In this document: piece after piece, positions 12,501 to 27,700 of the stretch
How positions within the stretch are numbered: the stretch's first letter is position 1
Layout: every line of letters starts with the position of its first letter
From: Micromussa lordhowensis
Lineage: Eukaryota > Cnidaria > Anthozoa > Scleractinia > Lobophylliidae
NCBI GenBank assembly: GCA_964020085.1
Contig: OZ026600.1
Coordinates: 26,716,738-26,780,737 of the forward strand
Direction: 5' to 3'
Length of the DNA: 64,000 nt
Notes under the pieces: model-generated
The model's input: the letters and a program-made list of their open reading frames with translations, nothing else
Database searches by the model: none
Told to the model about the DNA's origin: nothing
Program-made: the position numbers and the translations under genes

Positions 12501-14252
12501 ATGCCGATATAATTACTATTAATAGAGAATTTTGTTGCGTGGTTTTAAATTTGTTTTAAGTGGGGTTGCACATTTAAATGGCTTCCGGGAATGAAAGAGG
12601 TTGAAATTCTGTTCTATTCCTGGCGTAGATTTCAGAAGGAAACAAAACACAAAGTGCGATTTTTTTGCTATTCCTTTCGACGTGGAAATAGTTCTTTTTT
12701 TTCCGTGTGCACAAGGCTCTTCAAGTTTAAATTATATTTTACACAAGTGAAAATTATATAATTATCAGCCGGCTGTTCCAAAAGCATTGCGCACGTGCTT
12801 CAATTTTCACGAGTTTCCTGAAATTTGCATGGGAGGACGGCAAACAATAGACGTGTAGGCAAATTTACTCGATTAATCGATTGTTCTGTGAGCGAAACAA
12901 AGTTTGAAATCTCCAGAGGCCTTGTTTATTTCCGTTCCTTTGTCTGCGCAAAAGCAGTCAGATAGTCCAACAGGTGTCCCGGGCAAACCACAATGTGAAA
13001 CAAAATACGCATTCCCAAAACCTCTAACGACTTTAAAACGGTACAAGACTCGAAACAACCTTCTATTTGTGGAAGATCTATTTTTATATTGAGCAGGTTG
13101 CGTGGTCGATTCCAGAAGATTGGCCGGTTCGAAATTTGAAAACAATAACAGCATTTCGAGCGTTCCTCGGCAACGAGATTTGCAAACAGTTCAAAATTCA
13201 TACCACGAGGAACTAAAGGAATTTCACCCGAAAACATAAACAAAAGTCCATAAATTTCCCCTCGGTATCTCATTTGGACTTCCGTGTTAAGAGTCACTTT
13301 GCACTTTCAGCACTTTCGCGCAGCCAAGTGTCATATATATGAGCTAAGTAGCAAGTATTGACGATCACGCCACCCATATTTAGAGCTCTATTAATAATAT
13401 TTGTGTCCACAAAAGTTGGCTTCGGTTCAGCATTTATGTTTCTTGTCTCAGTAGCGCCGAGGCAAAGTCCACGCAAGCTAGATACTCGGGATTTTTAATT
13501 TTTGTTCCTGCGCTCCGTTTTCATGCGGGTACCAGAACGAATCACAAAAAGTACTTGGCGGGTTGGAAACAATAGTGTTGAATGAGGCGTTTAAAAATTG
13601 CATGTTTAGGAATGTCTTCGAAGGACTTTACTTGACCTGTAAGATACGTTCTAGAACTCGTGATCGAAAATAAATCATGATGTAATTGCAGCACGAAGCG
13701 GAACATTTACACTGTAGGGTCGATCCTTATTTGGGGGCAAATATTTGATATGGTATTCCTGTTGCTACGCAGTTGCAATTCAAAGCGAGCATATTTTCCT
13801 GCTTCAGGGCTCATTAATGACTTCTTAGATCATAAAGATCTGTAAAATTCCTGACTAAAGCTGAAGGTATTTGAAATTTCTGCAAAAGCGTCAACCAAGT
13901 AGCGCTGCTGAGATGCAAGTCTGCACGCTTCCAGTTCGCCCAAGGCTCAAAACTCCTCGACGTGTGTCAAGTTACGTATTGGCTTTCGAATGTGCTGGGA
14001 AAGCGGATGACGTGCCGAACACTTCCGTTCGTTTCCGTGAAGCAGCGACCCAGAAAGCGAAACCTCAGCCCATTCATTACACTGCATACAAAATCTTTAG
14101 TTTCCGCAAAAATTGACTTACGTTGTCGCTTTGTAAACTACAATACGGCTGCATTCCGAGAAATTTTCGTTTGCACCGTGCTTGATCCGTGCAATGTTTA
14201 CCTGAAATTGGTGTTTTGAATGACAGTTACTGAAAGCGGAGGTCAATGGACG

Positions 14253-14370
14253 GTTGGATTTGGCGCGGAACCGCATTGTTTATATTTTTAGTGAAATCTG
14301 ACTCATGGTTTGTTGCCCACCCATTCCCAAGGGATTTCTATGGCTACAGTGATTGGACCGTGGGCGGGAA
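14253..14370 (+). promoter_or_regulatory. Putative promoter of the ZNF541-like gene
   Basis: Contains an E2F-like TTTGGCGCGG (14259-14268), an inverted CCAAT box (ATTGG, 14352-14356) and a GC box (GGGCGGG, 14362-14368). A strong splice donor (CCG|GTAAGT) at 14600 could end an untranslated first exon. An acceptor at 15672-15673 leads into the exon holding the ATG at 15788. Inference only; no TATA box was seen. Confidence 0.4.
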
Positions 14371-15787
14371 GTGATTGTATGCTGATGTGTGACGTAGTTC
14401 AATAGCCAGTTGTGAAAGGCCCCCGGTTGACGAACGTAGCAAAAGCTGGAAACTCCAATATTCGGAAATTGTGAGGGAAAATATTTGCGATCTTCTTGTT
14501 TCAATTCGTCATCAAGACTGCGATCGAGCACCAGACAGTGAATCTGAGGTGTTTTATTTGCGATCGAATGTAGAATTTCGCGGAGCGAGCAAGTTTCCGG
14601 TAAGTAAATGTCGTTTTCACCTTCGAACGCGTGGAGAAGTTGGTTTTCTGTTGTGTCGTCATGTCGGCTACCGCTACGTGTAAGCTTTGTGCTTGTTTAC
14701 TCTTTCAACTTGGCTGTTGATTCCTCGAACGATTTCATTTCTTCTGAGGTTTTTCAGCCAATATGAGAGTGTAAGATTCGTGTTGTTTGAATTGCACGCG
14801 TTTTCTTTATCAAGGAAGCTGCATGTTTATTGACGGCCAGTTTAGCAGCATTTGCATGAAGTATATGCACGCCGCTTTGGTCAAATTGTCGGTTGGAAAA
14901 ATTTTCCTCTAAACAACAGTAATCTGCACTATGCAGAATGGCACTCTTTATGGTAACCTTTGTGGAAATTGTGATGTTTTGGCTTTCGATCTATAATTTC
15001 CTGAAAGAAAGAACCAAGCTTTATTTCCTTGTTTCATTTTTGCATAGGTTCATTTATATCGTGAAGTTGCTGAATTAATGCGTAGGCAGTGACTAAATTC
15101 ATTTCTTTCTGTGGCTGTTTTCCTTTGCAGACTGGTTGTTCCTATTTTTCTTGCTTAAACGCCGCACTATTGAAAGATGCTCAACTGGCATGAGACTAAA
15201 ATTATTCACCGATCACTGCAATGTTAACCTTTCATTGTCTCGTGTTTCACGTTGAATTTTTCTCCATCGTTCAGAGTCTCCCTGTTTTTTCTCGTGATTC
15301 TGTGTTCTTCTGTTACATCACATCATTCGCATAAAAGGGGCATAAAGTTGCAGTTTCTTGTCACGAGACTAGAAATCGTGTTACGAACGTGTTCTATCTT
15401 GCCGGGGTCAGTCACAGCCAACCCTGAATGTAATCAGTTATCGAACTCCAATACATACAATACGGGTGTTATTTTTCAAACGTGCCCAAATAAAGTACAT
15501 GCAAAATTAGTGGTCTGTTTGGGATTGCTTCTTCAGAAACGGAAAGTGGGAAAGATTTCAAGAAAAATCTAATTTCAAGCCTCGCCAAGGTTTCAGTTTT
15601 GTCTTTCGTTTAAATGCCAATATGTTCTTAGGTCGTGTTTTATTGATAACCTTTCTGTCTGCTTTCTTTATAGTTTCTACTGACGAAAGTGAATTACGGT
15701 ACGTCTTTGCTCGTCCGCGTCGTTGCTTCGGCGCTCGTGAGATAACTACTATCGGACGCGCGGGAAAAACTGGTAGCGTTTCTCGGT

Positions 15788-18700
15788 ATGTCGTTTGAGA
15801 CCTTTCCTTGTGGTAGCCCAGAAGCTGAAAGCCCTGAAGAACCTGCTCCGTCGCTTTACGTTGAAAATCCCGACGAGGAACACGCAAGACTGCTTATCAA
15901 AAAGCCGGTGAGCGCAGAACCCTCCAGGCTCGCCGAAACGGCAAATATTGAAGATCAGATGATGAGCGAAGATGAAATCGCTCAAGTAAATGCTAGTGGC
16001 GATGCGTTGAAGCTAAAGGACCAAGAAACGGAGACGTCTGGTCAGACTAAAAAGAACATTGATGAGTCAGAACGGCGCATTGTGGAAGGCAGTAATGTTT
16101 ACGAGAGCTCTCGGGCTCACTGGATTCAGTTAAATTACGGAAATCCGGCGCCTGGCCAAACACATTCCGCAATTACGATCGATCGACAACAACAAGGCGA
16201 ATTAAGCTTATCTAGCAGAATTCTAGATGCGGATCGCGCGAGCGTCATCATTAAAAGAACGAGTAAAGGGCAACAGGAGGTCGAATCGGACTCGGACAAC
16301 GAGTCACAAGATACAACAAGAAAGATCAGTGCGAGCGAGCTTCGGTGTGACGAGAATATTTCTGGAGTGGATGCGAACGATGACAAACTGAACTCACTCT
16401 CGCATTCGTCGCGTGCACCGTATTATAATTATAATGTACACCACGAGGATGTCAACAAACTCGAAGACAAAGGGAATGCTAAATTGCAGAACATTCGTGG
16501 TGAGTTTATCCGAGGTGCACATGGTGAAACGAAGGCTGTTCCTGTCTATTACATGCCTGCTGGCGCCTATCCACAAATGGTCGCAGGTATGGCCGGAGCA
16601 AATGCATTGGGGAGCACGAACGTGCTTCAAAGAGAGCAACACTTTATGCATGCGGGCACGAATGAGGTGAAGCGATTTCAAGGTCAACGCATGGATTACG
16701 TTTCAGGCAGACCTGAACAACAAGTCCCTGTGGCTACAAGCACTGTGAACGCTAACGAAGGGAATGTGTTTGGTAACTTGCAGCATGGCACCCCTGGACT
16801 GCAATATGTGGACAGGCGTCTTGTGCATGCGGGAGGTTATGCTGTGGTGCCTGGCATTGGACCCGTCAGAGTTATTGATGGGATGTATTACCAGGGTCTT
16901 TCCATGGGGGGTGATCAGAGCCGGTACGAGAATTTTGGATCGGTGCCTTCGTTTGTACCCATGGGCAATATCCAGACTGACACAACAACCTCTCAACCGC
17001 AAGCTCAGCTGACCGTTTCATCCGTTTCCAACACAGATCCAGTAAACCATCGAGGTCAAGAAAAGTTGCTAAGTAGGTGTCAAGTAGGCTTTTAGCTATT
17101 ATGTCTGGAGATCAAATTAGAATTATGCTAGTATAAAAGAATTGTTTGCACCCCAATATTGCACTCCATTTTCTGATATACCAATATAGTTTCTGATTGT
17201 GACAAAATCACCTCAGTCTACTGTTGCACAAAGTGGACTAATTAAGCCAGCTTTAAATCCAGGACCACTCTGGTTAATTCCGCGTCATTGTTCCCCAAGA
17301 GACCTTGCATGGTTCACTTGCCACAAAGATCCTCCACCTTTTGTATTGTTGGGGAATGTGACAGGTTTAAGCCCTGTGTTAATATTTTGCACCCAGCTTG
17401 GACTCTTCCTGCATGCAATGTTAAAAAATAACTCAAAAAAGTTTTTTTTTTTTCCCCATGCAAACCTCGAAATATCCGTGATAGAGGAACAAAATCTCTT
17501 TTCCAATCTTGGTTGTCCTCTCTGTATGTGCAATGCTTGGAGCAGGGTTAACACAATGTTCGTCCTGTGGCTATTAAAGAATCTGAAATTTTGTTTTGTC
17601 ATAAAATAACTCACTTGCATCACTTTATACAAAGCCTTCAATGTGTAGACTAACATTGCATTGCAAAATTTAAAGTGAAATGTGAGTTGCACTTACAGCA
17701 TGTGTATATTGACTTGAGAAAATATTTATTGCTAACTAATTTATTATTTGCATGATTAGTCTCCTATTTATGGTGGCCGTGAAAAAATTACAAATGAAGT
17801 TTGTCTAGAGGGCAGATGCTTCATACTCATTGTTTACACAATGACAGAGACCGGGGGAAAATGCTTATGCCTTCATCTTCAGATATTTTAAAATTGGGAA
17901 AGCACAAACTTTGAATATCAGATTTATCTGAATAAATATGACAAATATGCTGTAACAATACAAAAACCATTCCATTCATTTGTGAATCAAATCTTAAAAT
18001 ATATTGGTCTGTCCAATTCTCATTAGTCAGCCTAGAAATTAACATTTGGGTGTTGATTTCCTTTTTCGAGTTAACCAGAAAATGCCCTGGTGAAGTAGGT
18101 CAAATAGATTTTAGATATGTTGCTTTTGACCTCTACTTTAAGAGGTCTAAACAGCCAAAGGAATTTTCTTAACTTACATTTTGTAATTTGATACATGTAT
18201 CTGATCACAGTTCATCAGTTTTCAATTTTTGCAATGAATTGTCTACAGCGTGAATGGCTGTTGGAACAATCCCATGCTTTGAACTTAAATCATTGAAAGT
18301 GTATCTATGCAAATATATTGCCAGCACCATGTGGTGTCAAGAAATCAATCTAACTTCTCATTGGATTGGTGCCTAATTTGGAAAAGCCATATATTTTGAT
18401 TGATGCATGTTTTGTGGTGAAACATAGCTTGTAAGTTCCATGTTTCAAATTTTGCAGATGCTACCAAGCCTTACTCAAGTCCTGTTCATCCTGCAGTTTC
18501 ACCAGCATCCAGCTTGGAGGAGAGACGATCAACAAATTCTCCAGCTATAAAAAGTGACACTAGTAGCCCTGCTCCACCATCTGGAGAAGACCCTGAAAAC
18601 AAAAAACACACTCAAGCTAAAGTGAAGGGCAAGCCCAAGCCGACCACTGGGGCTGCAAAACCAGAAATCAAGTGTGAGCAATGTGGGAAAACATTTGGTT

Positions 18701-21700
18701 CGTCTAGCGCTCTTGCAAAACACAAACTTACTCACAGCGACGAGAGACGATATGTTTGCTCTACCTGTGGGAAAGGATTCAAAAGACAGGATCATTTGTG
18801 AGTGAATTTTCCTGTGCTTATTTTTCACAGAGTAACTTTATTAAAAATATTGATCATATTTGATGTTACCAGGGCATCATATTGAGCAGATGTGCAGATT
18901 GTTTCTCTTGGGCCTAAATTTCATGGTTTCTAAAATATTTCAGGATCATATTTTCTACAGCTGTTTTAACCATATCAACACAAATTAGTGAAATTCAATC
19001 TTTGAGGATGAATTTACATTGCTGATAAATGTGGAATGTTTTCCTTGGTTAGAACATTTGGGCTTAGAAAAAAACATGTCAATAAGAACCACTTGAACAA
19101 ATGTTTAACAAAAAGAGAAAATCATGAGAGATGTAATAGAAAAGACTGCCTTGTTTTGACTGCAGAAGATCAATTAAAAATAGATTGCTAACATGCTTAT
19201 GCTTGTCAGGGGCTTTGTAGCTCAGTTGCAACTCACAGCTGATTTACAAAACATTCATAAGCTCTGCATCAGAAATCAGATTATCACTAAAACTATATTA
19301 ATTTTTATTATTCCAGAAATGGACACATGGTTACACATCGTGACAAAAAGCCATATGAGTGCAGCTACAGTGATTGTGACAAGAGTTATTGCGACATGCG
19401 CTCGTTGCGGCGACACCTTGAGAACCACCATACTGCTAATGTGAATGGTGTCAGTGATTCTAGAACACCTGGTTCAGGAAGTCCCAGCTTGAATTGCAGT
19501 GAAAAACTGCCAGCAGGTTGTAACAGTGCAGTTGGTAATGAGCGAGTGGACTCACCAAGGAATTTATCAAAACTGGCCAAGGGTAGACCACTGAAGGACA
19601 AGACTGATCACCTCCAAGTCAGTGGTTACGATAGCGGTAGGAGCTCAGGTAGATCAACTCCTGGAAGCACCCATGAGCCTAGCGCCCCCCGCGAGAGGCC
19701 CAGTGATTTGCCTCTGGAAGGAGCAGCATTAAATTCCTTACGAGAACGAAACAGTGACAGTTTTAGCTCAACTACTTCAGAGGATGGAGTTGGTCACTCT
19801 GCAGAACAAAGTGTACCAGAGAAAGTAACTGATGCATCTACACCTCAGTCAGCAGTTGACTTACTAAAGCAGGCTGCTGATCGTGTAAAAGTGCAGCAGA
19901 CTTCTCGCAGTGCTAACGAAATGTGGCAAGAAAGGTTCCAGCAACAGCCCTACATGGTGTATCACCCAGAGGGAAATTCTTATCAGCAATGGTACCCCAC
20001 GGCAGTGTATGCCCAAGATCCACGGTTTGTCTACCAGTATCACTCCGTGTTTCCACCAGCTGTTTATCAGGTACCTGTTAATCCTGTCAGCGGTTTAGTT
20101 CCTGACTCACGTCAAAGGATGATGAGTGATTCAGAGACACCCACTGAGATGACAAAGACAGTAGGTATATCAACCCAGGCAACACCGTCACCTTCCCAAG
20201 ACTACCGTGCACCCGACACCATGCAGGCTGCATACTTCAGGCAGCAGCAAAGTGGAAGAATTGGAGGGACCCCTACTGATCCTACTGCTGTTGCTGTGGC
20301 AACTGCTAAAGAAATAGGACATTACCGATACGCAGGAGAGAGTTGCTACGGAGTGCATCCTTCAGGGACCCAATGGCAACCGGTAAGTGCTCTTAAGTCA
20401 AACTGTTTTTTTCCCTTTGCTTTTTAAATATTGTTTTGAGTTCAGTAATATCTCTCAACTAATTTAGTACAAGCAACTGTAAGAGATGTGCATGGCGAAT
20501 GTGGAGGCTGTGTCTTTATGGTTAATCCACTTGCCTCCAGATTGTGCGGACTGGATTTGAACCCTGGCCAGGGACATTGTATTTGTGTTCATGGGCAAGA
20601 CACTTTACTCTCAGTGTCTTTCTCCAGCCAGTGTATAAATGGGTACCAACAAATTTAATGCTGGGGTAACCCTGCGATGGACTAACATCCCATCCAGCAG
20701 GGAGTAGAAATACTCGTAGTCGCTTCATGTTATTAAAACCAGAGAAAAGCAGCAGCCAGATGGGCACTTGGGTTGTATGCAGACTGACAGGTATGAAAGA
20801 GGTTGGTTTCAAGAGCTCTGTAGTCATAAGCTTTTTTGCCAGTGTACCACGGCTAGTTCTGAAAGTTTCTACATCTGCTTGCTCATTTTCAGAGCTGACC
20901 TATGAAAGCTGTGACAAATTCCAAACTTTAACAATCGGTTTACAACGGTATTTACTAAAAGATTGTCTTTGTTTAAGATTATTGACTTGTAATACTGGAG
21001 TATTACTGTGTTTTTTTAAAAAGTCATACCAAATTTCAGGACGAAAGACAAAATTTAATACTCTATTCGAGACTGGTAAAGCCGAAGGTAAAGCAAAGCC
21101 CAATAACTGTGGCAGTCTAAAGCAGCTGAGAAAAAAAACAGTGCTTTACCTAGGACATTTTTAGAATGTCAACATCTTGAAATTCTAATTCAACCAGGGT
21201 AGAGGACATGCATGGAAACCAGCTAGGGCTGACGTGGCTTCCTCTCTAAATATTGTAATTAGTAAATATATTTTGTTTTATTTAATGTTCAACACTACAC
21301 AGAGAAAAGTACATTTTTTTATGTCCAGTTTAAGGTCAACTTTATTGTCTAGCTTTCCATTTTAAGCTTTTCAACATTTTTGACCCCAAAATGTGCTTGA
21401 ATGAGAGCTTTAAATTGTGTTTGTATTCTGCCATTTGCAGATCATGCATAATTTGTAAAAGCTAAAAGCTTTATGAATGCCCTGCATTAGCTTTATCTCT
21501 CTTAGTTTTTGTGGTGTTTAGTTTCTTTGCATTCTATTTCATCTGAAGTGTTATCTTGCTTCTTGACAGTAATGACTTGATTATTTGATTTTGTGCAGAC
21601 ATATTAGACTGTGCTGGTATATCTTTGCTTGTATGTTGCCATTGTGCATTTTAATCTAGGCACAATTCTAAATTTATCCCTGTTCTAAATTTGCACTATT

Positions 21701-24700
21701 TTTCATGGCATCATTTTCACTGAAACGTCATGGGGAGAGAAGTGTGTGTTAGGTTTGTGAAGACATCAATTCAAAGACTCGTGTAATTTCAGAGGGTCTT
21801 GTTTGTTTATGAAGAAGAACAATAATCCTTTGTTCAGACCTTTTTTTAATATTATATCACGGTTGAATGCTTTCCTTTATAGAATTAGATGAATATTTAA
21901 TATTTAGCATGTCCAATTCATTCAACTTTAGATAGCATTACCCATTTTAGTCCACTCGAGAAACTACGTCAGAATTATGACCTTTTGATCTATTTTTGAA
22001 ACACCCTAATGATACAGATAATTTATTTAAATAGAAGGGTTTAAATTCGAAAACCAAATAGAATCAAGCTTAAGGTTATTAATATTCATGGTGAATTCAA
22101 TTGTTTGAAAGGCTGGCAGCTGTTTCTTTGGCTATCACTTTCTTGACATGTCACCTGTGCAATGGACTGGCTTCCTTCTTTTGATTGGCCAGATGGCTGC
22201 TGGTTTGACACTTGATTGACTTGTATTTGTTTTCTGTGGCCTATTCAAAGCTGCCAAATTTGCATTTTAGTCAGAGCGTGAATGAAATTTTCTAGGCCAA
22301 GTGATCATGTGACCAAGTTGTGTTTCCTAGAGTCTGTTGTTTGTGCTGGAAGGGAGCTTTTTCATCCATGTTCCCCTGTAGTATTTCAACCTCAGCATTA
22401 CAGACATTTCCTAGCAGTTCTTCTTTGCTCTGTACCCTGATGGAAATCAATCTTCTAGCTGTTGTTCAATGCTGCCAAACTGGAAATTCTCTGCAAAGCT
22501 TAGTGCTTTCTCAGAAGCAGAATGGTCAAGGCATGTATTTGTTGAGCTGATGAGCTTGCTTGTTCTACTGTTGCTCAATTCAACACAACAATGTGATTCA
22601 GCCTGAGAGCTTGGCAACTTTTTTGGGGGGCTTCAGTATTAAACTGTACAGTGTCCTTTGGTGATAATAATGATTTTATGTTGCAAAGATGGAAAACTGT
22701 TAATGATAATATATATTATGTCTTGAATTTCAGCTCCAAGGTTAATATTGGTCTTTGATCCCTACTTATTCTTTGATTCTGTGGAAACTTGATATTTTTT
22801 GGTGACCTTTCTGGATTTATCTGAAGAATGGCTTGATTGCATGCTCTCTCTCTGGTTTTCATTCAGACTGTACTTGTATCTAAACAATAAATTTTTACAG
22901 AAATGTTAAATCTCCTAGCAAAGACCCTTTACATGTATGTCGAGGCATAAACAAACTTTGTTTTAATTCCCACTTGTAGAAAGACACTGGACAATTTCTG
23001 TCATGTTTCTATTGAGAGTTAAACATTTCATAAGCCCTAGGGAGCAATATAAATTCATTTTACTCTCTGCTCTTTCACTCGATATGCTTGTACATGTAAC
23101 CCCACAGAATTAAAATTCTTGTTACAAATGGATGCTTGTAATCTATTATACAACTGACTGTGAAATGTGTGGCTTAAAGTTAAATTTGATCTTGTGTTAT
23201 CTTTCAGTAGGGTAAGATCTTTTTTGTCAAAGTTGCTGTTCTAAGGCAGTGCTATAATTCATTTAGAAATTTGTCAACTTTTTTACACTTAAGTAATAGT
23301 ATTGTTCTAAAGATTTTGGTACAAATTATTCTTTGTGTTTCTGAGGAAAATCAGTCATTGAACATTACTTAATTGTCCTTAAAAAGTCCTTGATTTTGAA
23401 TATCCCTTGAAAGAAAGGTCCGACATCTGTTAGGTCCATGTTACCTGTCGTGTAGGCTACCCTTAAATTTTGATGACAGTGAAAGTGTTGAAGGCCTCGT
23501 TTTGTATTTACAAGTCTCACTTCATTTCCACAGGTTCGGTATGATGAAACAACTAAGGCATACAACTCAGCATCATCCATGGGAAATGGCAAATCGTTGT
23601 ACAGTCATGCTATGACACCAGAGAGTAATGGTACTGCAGCCAGTGACCATGATTCAAATAATGTAGAGACACTTTCCAGAGGAACAGAATTAAGAAGTGG
23701 AAAACTAGATGATAGCGAACCAGTGGAAAAGAGGCAACGTATGTCGGAGGGTAGCTCTGGTGAAAGAAGAGACATCAATGGGCCATCACATGCTCATGTT
23801 AAGCTTGAAGACAACAATAATGCACAGGACAAAGGAGATGATGGGCTTTTTAGGAACCCTGCACAGATTGTGACCCCAAGACGGAAACAAAGACCTCGCC
23901 CAGAGCCTCTCACCATCCCTCCGTCAGCCAGTACAACATACTTTCCAAACCGACCAGGCTCCCCTGTCAATCGCAGCCGACCATGTTCACCTCCTTATAC
24001 ACCTCCTCCTATGCTCAGTCCTCGCAGTATTTATCATGTGAATTCTTTAGGAAATATAACACCACGGCTGAGTGCATCACTGCAGCTTCCCATGACACCA
24101 AGCAGGCTTCTACTCAGCAGTCACAGCCATAGAAGTAAGCCACATTGGTCTTGTTTTGTGTTGGTCTTTTTAAATTTGTACTCCAAGGTGTACAGTAGTT
24201 TAATTTAGACATAAGTGTTACTGGAAAATATACCACTTGCAAAATTCACCTAAAACTATGTCCTGGACCCAAGTGGAGTGTTTTTCATGTCATCTCCATC
24301 AAGGTTATTGATGATGTCATTTCCTGATTCCGAAGTAGTTTGTGTAAAACGTCAGTGGAAATGGTGAGGGATAGATTAGTCTATACCGGAATTTGTAAAA
24401 AAAGAAATTATACAGTGAATAGAAGATCTGAATTTTATTTTCTTGTGTTAAAAATGACAATTTACTCACTTACGGCACTTGTATGTAAAATGTTGTTTTT
24501 ACTAAGCGCAAGTAAAATTCAAAATCCTTGTGCTGCCGGGTGATATCTTTTATATCACACTTTGTATATATGTCCTATGTTTGTTTAGTTTCAAGTTAGT
24601 AGATTTTTAACTATGGTTGGCCCACCATTTGAACAATACTCAATAATCTGTCTTACTGGACTAAGATGTCTCTTAAGTGGCTTGCTAAATGCCCTCTTCA

Positions 24701-27700
24701 GTTGAAAAAGTCCGAGACTGGATTCAAAAATGAAAGCCTAAATTTTTGTGATTTACCACATGTAATCCAGCTCCCCTTAAAATGACAACTTTGGGTGTTG
24801 GAACAATCTACACCTCTTCCATTGTCCTGATGTATAACATGCTACTGATCTTGAGTTTTAGCTGTTTCTTTGTTGAGAAAGGACTCATTGGATCCATAAA
24901 CATTTTGGATGTCATTAATGTTATAGATGTAATCAATGACGATATTTTCTTTTTTTTTGATTTTTTCTTTTTAGGTAGTTTTGATGTAGAGGAAGATGCT
25001 CTTCCATTTCCTGAGCCGTAAGTGTCAATCAGTTAATATATATGTTGCAGGTCAAGATGAAATTCAGGTTAAAATGAGACTCCTTTGTCTCTTAACACCA
25101 ATTATTCACAGATCATGAATAATTAGGGTTAGAAGACAAAGGAAATTGAGAATCAAACTAGGTTAAAATCATTTTAACCTGAGTTGCATTTTGACCTGCA
25201 ACATATATTTTTGTTCGCACACAAAGGAATATGAAATGAGGAACACGATCTTACACCTGAAGACCCAGTCTTGCAAGAATCAGATCAAGTGAACATAAAA
25301 TTGATGACTTATGTGAAATAACTAAAGCTTGATCCTATCAAAGAGGAAACAATACATTAGCAGATACTGCTTCTCTGGAATTTTTGTTCCAGTTGGGCCA
25401 AAACAACTCCAGTGTGAAGATCCTAGACAGAAGAACTGGGTTGAAACTGTAAAACACAAAACTGATGATTAAAATAAGAGAACAAACAAAACAACAACAA
25501 AAAACAATATTGCAGAGTTCCTGAAATCCTTTCCTTTCACCCCCACTAAACTAGTAAAAGAAACAAGTTTATTATTGGTGTTTTTTTTTGTTCACAGAAA
25601 AATCAATGTTGGTCCTGAGTTTCAAGCAAAAGTGCCTCCCTTTGCTGGTGAGTAGTAAATTCACAAGACCGATCAGAATCTTACTTCTCCTTACCCCATC
25701 AGTACAATGTCACGGTTGCAGGTGAAGAGAAAACAAGAAATCGTCTGAAACAAGAGGATGATGTTTTGTGTATCTCCAAAGTTCATTATTTACAGGACGT
25801 TTGTGCAAGCCATCACATTAGCATTCTAAGATTGGGGGTCAAGTTTTAAAGTGGTCAGCTCTTGTGTGCAGTTGGCTTAGCCTTGTTTGCAAGTAGCATG
25901 TACACATGATAATTTTCACAAAGTAAATGCAGTGTTTTCTTTTCAAAGGTTCGAGAGAAGGAGCAATCCACGATGTACACAAAGCGACCATGTGCTGGAA
26001 ACCACTGGATGAAAAGAAGAGAACAAGACGAGAAGAAAGTAAGCTAGTGATTACTTTAAACTTTACAGCTTACCATTTTGTGCACATGCCAGCTGTTTGG
26101 CTTTTAATTTCCTATCATGGAGGATTTGGCAAGGTTGAAAGCTGGAAGTCTATTGCATGTTTGTTGTCCCTATCCATCGTTTTGTCTGGTGTACTAACAC
26201 TGTACTAACTAAAAGTGTTAATCCTTGTGTTAAAAAAGAATTCTGACACACCACTGCAAGTCATTTCTAGCCAACGACAGGAAGCCTGATCTTTAATTTC
26301 CCAGTCACTTTTACATTGAAAAGTTACAAGAAAGAAAACCTAATTGGAGTTGAGAGGCCAAAAGTGTAAAAAAAACCTGTGTTGCTAAAAAATAACTATA
26401 ATACTCAGGATGAGGGGGTGCAAATATCAGCAAATGGCAAAGTTGCCTACTTTTTGCGTCTCATGACTTTTCCACAGGCCACAGTGACTGATACTGGTAT
26501 GTGATATTCATCATTGTTTTTTTTGTGTGTGCAAATTTCAGTTGAGTCCTATCTGGACATGGCCTGCTCTGTTGCAGTTTTGGGAGGTGGATCCAACAAA
26601 GAGTATGCCCTACACATCCTTCATAGATGTAATGGCAATGTCAAGGTAATGACAATGTTTAAAACTGTCGGCTATCTCAAATACTCTTTGTCTCAAACCT
26701 TTGTTTTCCTTGAGAGCCTGAGTTGATGAGTTTTAACTGTATATATAGGAGAAGAATCACTGAAAATAGTTTCTCTCACCTTATTTTCAGGATGCCGTAA
26801 AATTGCTGCTTTGCCAGAAATACATCACACAGCCTGGAGACCCAATGTATGACTACCACTACGAAGGTAATAGAGTGGAGCTGAATTAAATTGAAGGCTT
26901 GCAAATGTTGGTAGTCCATTAACTGATGTGTTTGTGTCCTATTTTAGGATCTGTTAGGTGGGCTTCTAAAGAGCGTCAGGTATTCAGACAGAATTTCAGA
27001 ACAAAGGGCAAAGAATTTGCCGAGCTTAAAAAAGATGTAAGTTTGACTTGGTGTTACCATACATTCTATGTTATAAGGTGTGGGATTTTTTTAGTGAAAG
27101 TCTGCACTTTGGTGGAAAATTATTATACATGTGCATTTTTAAGGAAATTTATTATAAGTGATGCACCAGTATTTTTGTGCTGGTATCACGACAATGTTTT
27201 CTTTATTCTAAAGCATTCTGGTTCAAGATACTAACATAAATTGGTATTTTTTCATTGCAGGTTGGAGACAAGAAAACAATATTTGACTGTATCGAGTTCT
27301 ACTACCACTGGAAGGCAGCACATCCTGAAGCTGTACGAGGAAGAACTCGCTACATTGACTCTGATTCAGAGGAGGTATGCTCTTTATTGTTGTGAACGCA
27401 CTCAAGATAGCTGAGTAGAAATGGCAATGACTGAGAAGAGCTTGATGAAGAGATAATTTTTCCTCATGTTGTGTCTTAAAGGAGCTCAGTCACGGTATTT
27501 TAGAAGAAGAAGAAGAAGATACTTTTATTTGACTAGGGTAACTCCTTCAGTTAAAACAACTGTTATCATTAGAGGCCCTAGATAATAAAAACTAATATAT
27601 AAATAACAATAGTAATTACTAATATGAAATAAGAAAGTTAAAAATATGATCACAATGTAGAATACGGTTTCTAAAAAACGCTAAAAATTACGATTAAAAA

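Larger units (their letters stand above)
7440..14250. other. Intergenic region between PPP2R5 and the ZNF541-like gene
   Basis: About 6.8 kb with no ORF that resembles a known protein and no sign of conserved exons. It contains the SINE at 8386-8665 and a TATCC-rich repeat at 9440-9560. The sequence at 8199-8225 (AGACCATTTTCGTATCCTC) resembles a transposon end, but I found no partner. From 9600 to 14250 I see only unique-looking AT-rich sequence. Confidence 0.6.

Noticed and set aside
12926..13297. 123-residue minus-strand ORF
   Set aside because: No recognisable family and no splice or promoter context; probably a chance frame.
16394..16687. ORFs antisense to the first coding exon of the ZNF541-like gene
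   Set aside because: Shadows of the coding frame with no independent support.
17199..17692. Overlapping ORFs of about 135 residues on both strands in a ZNF541-like intron
   Set aside because: No known motif, poly-T/poly-A low complexity, and both strands open equally; chance.
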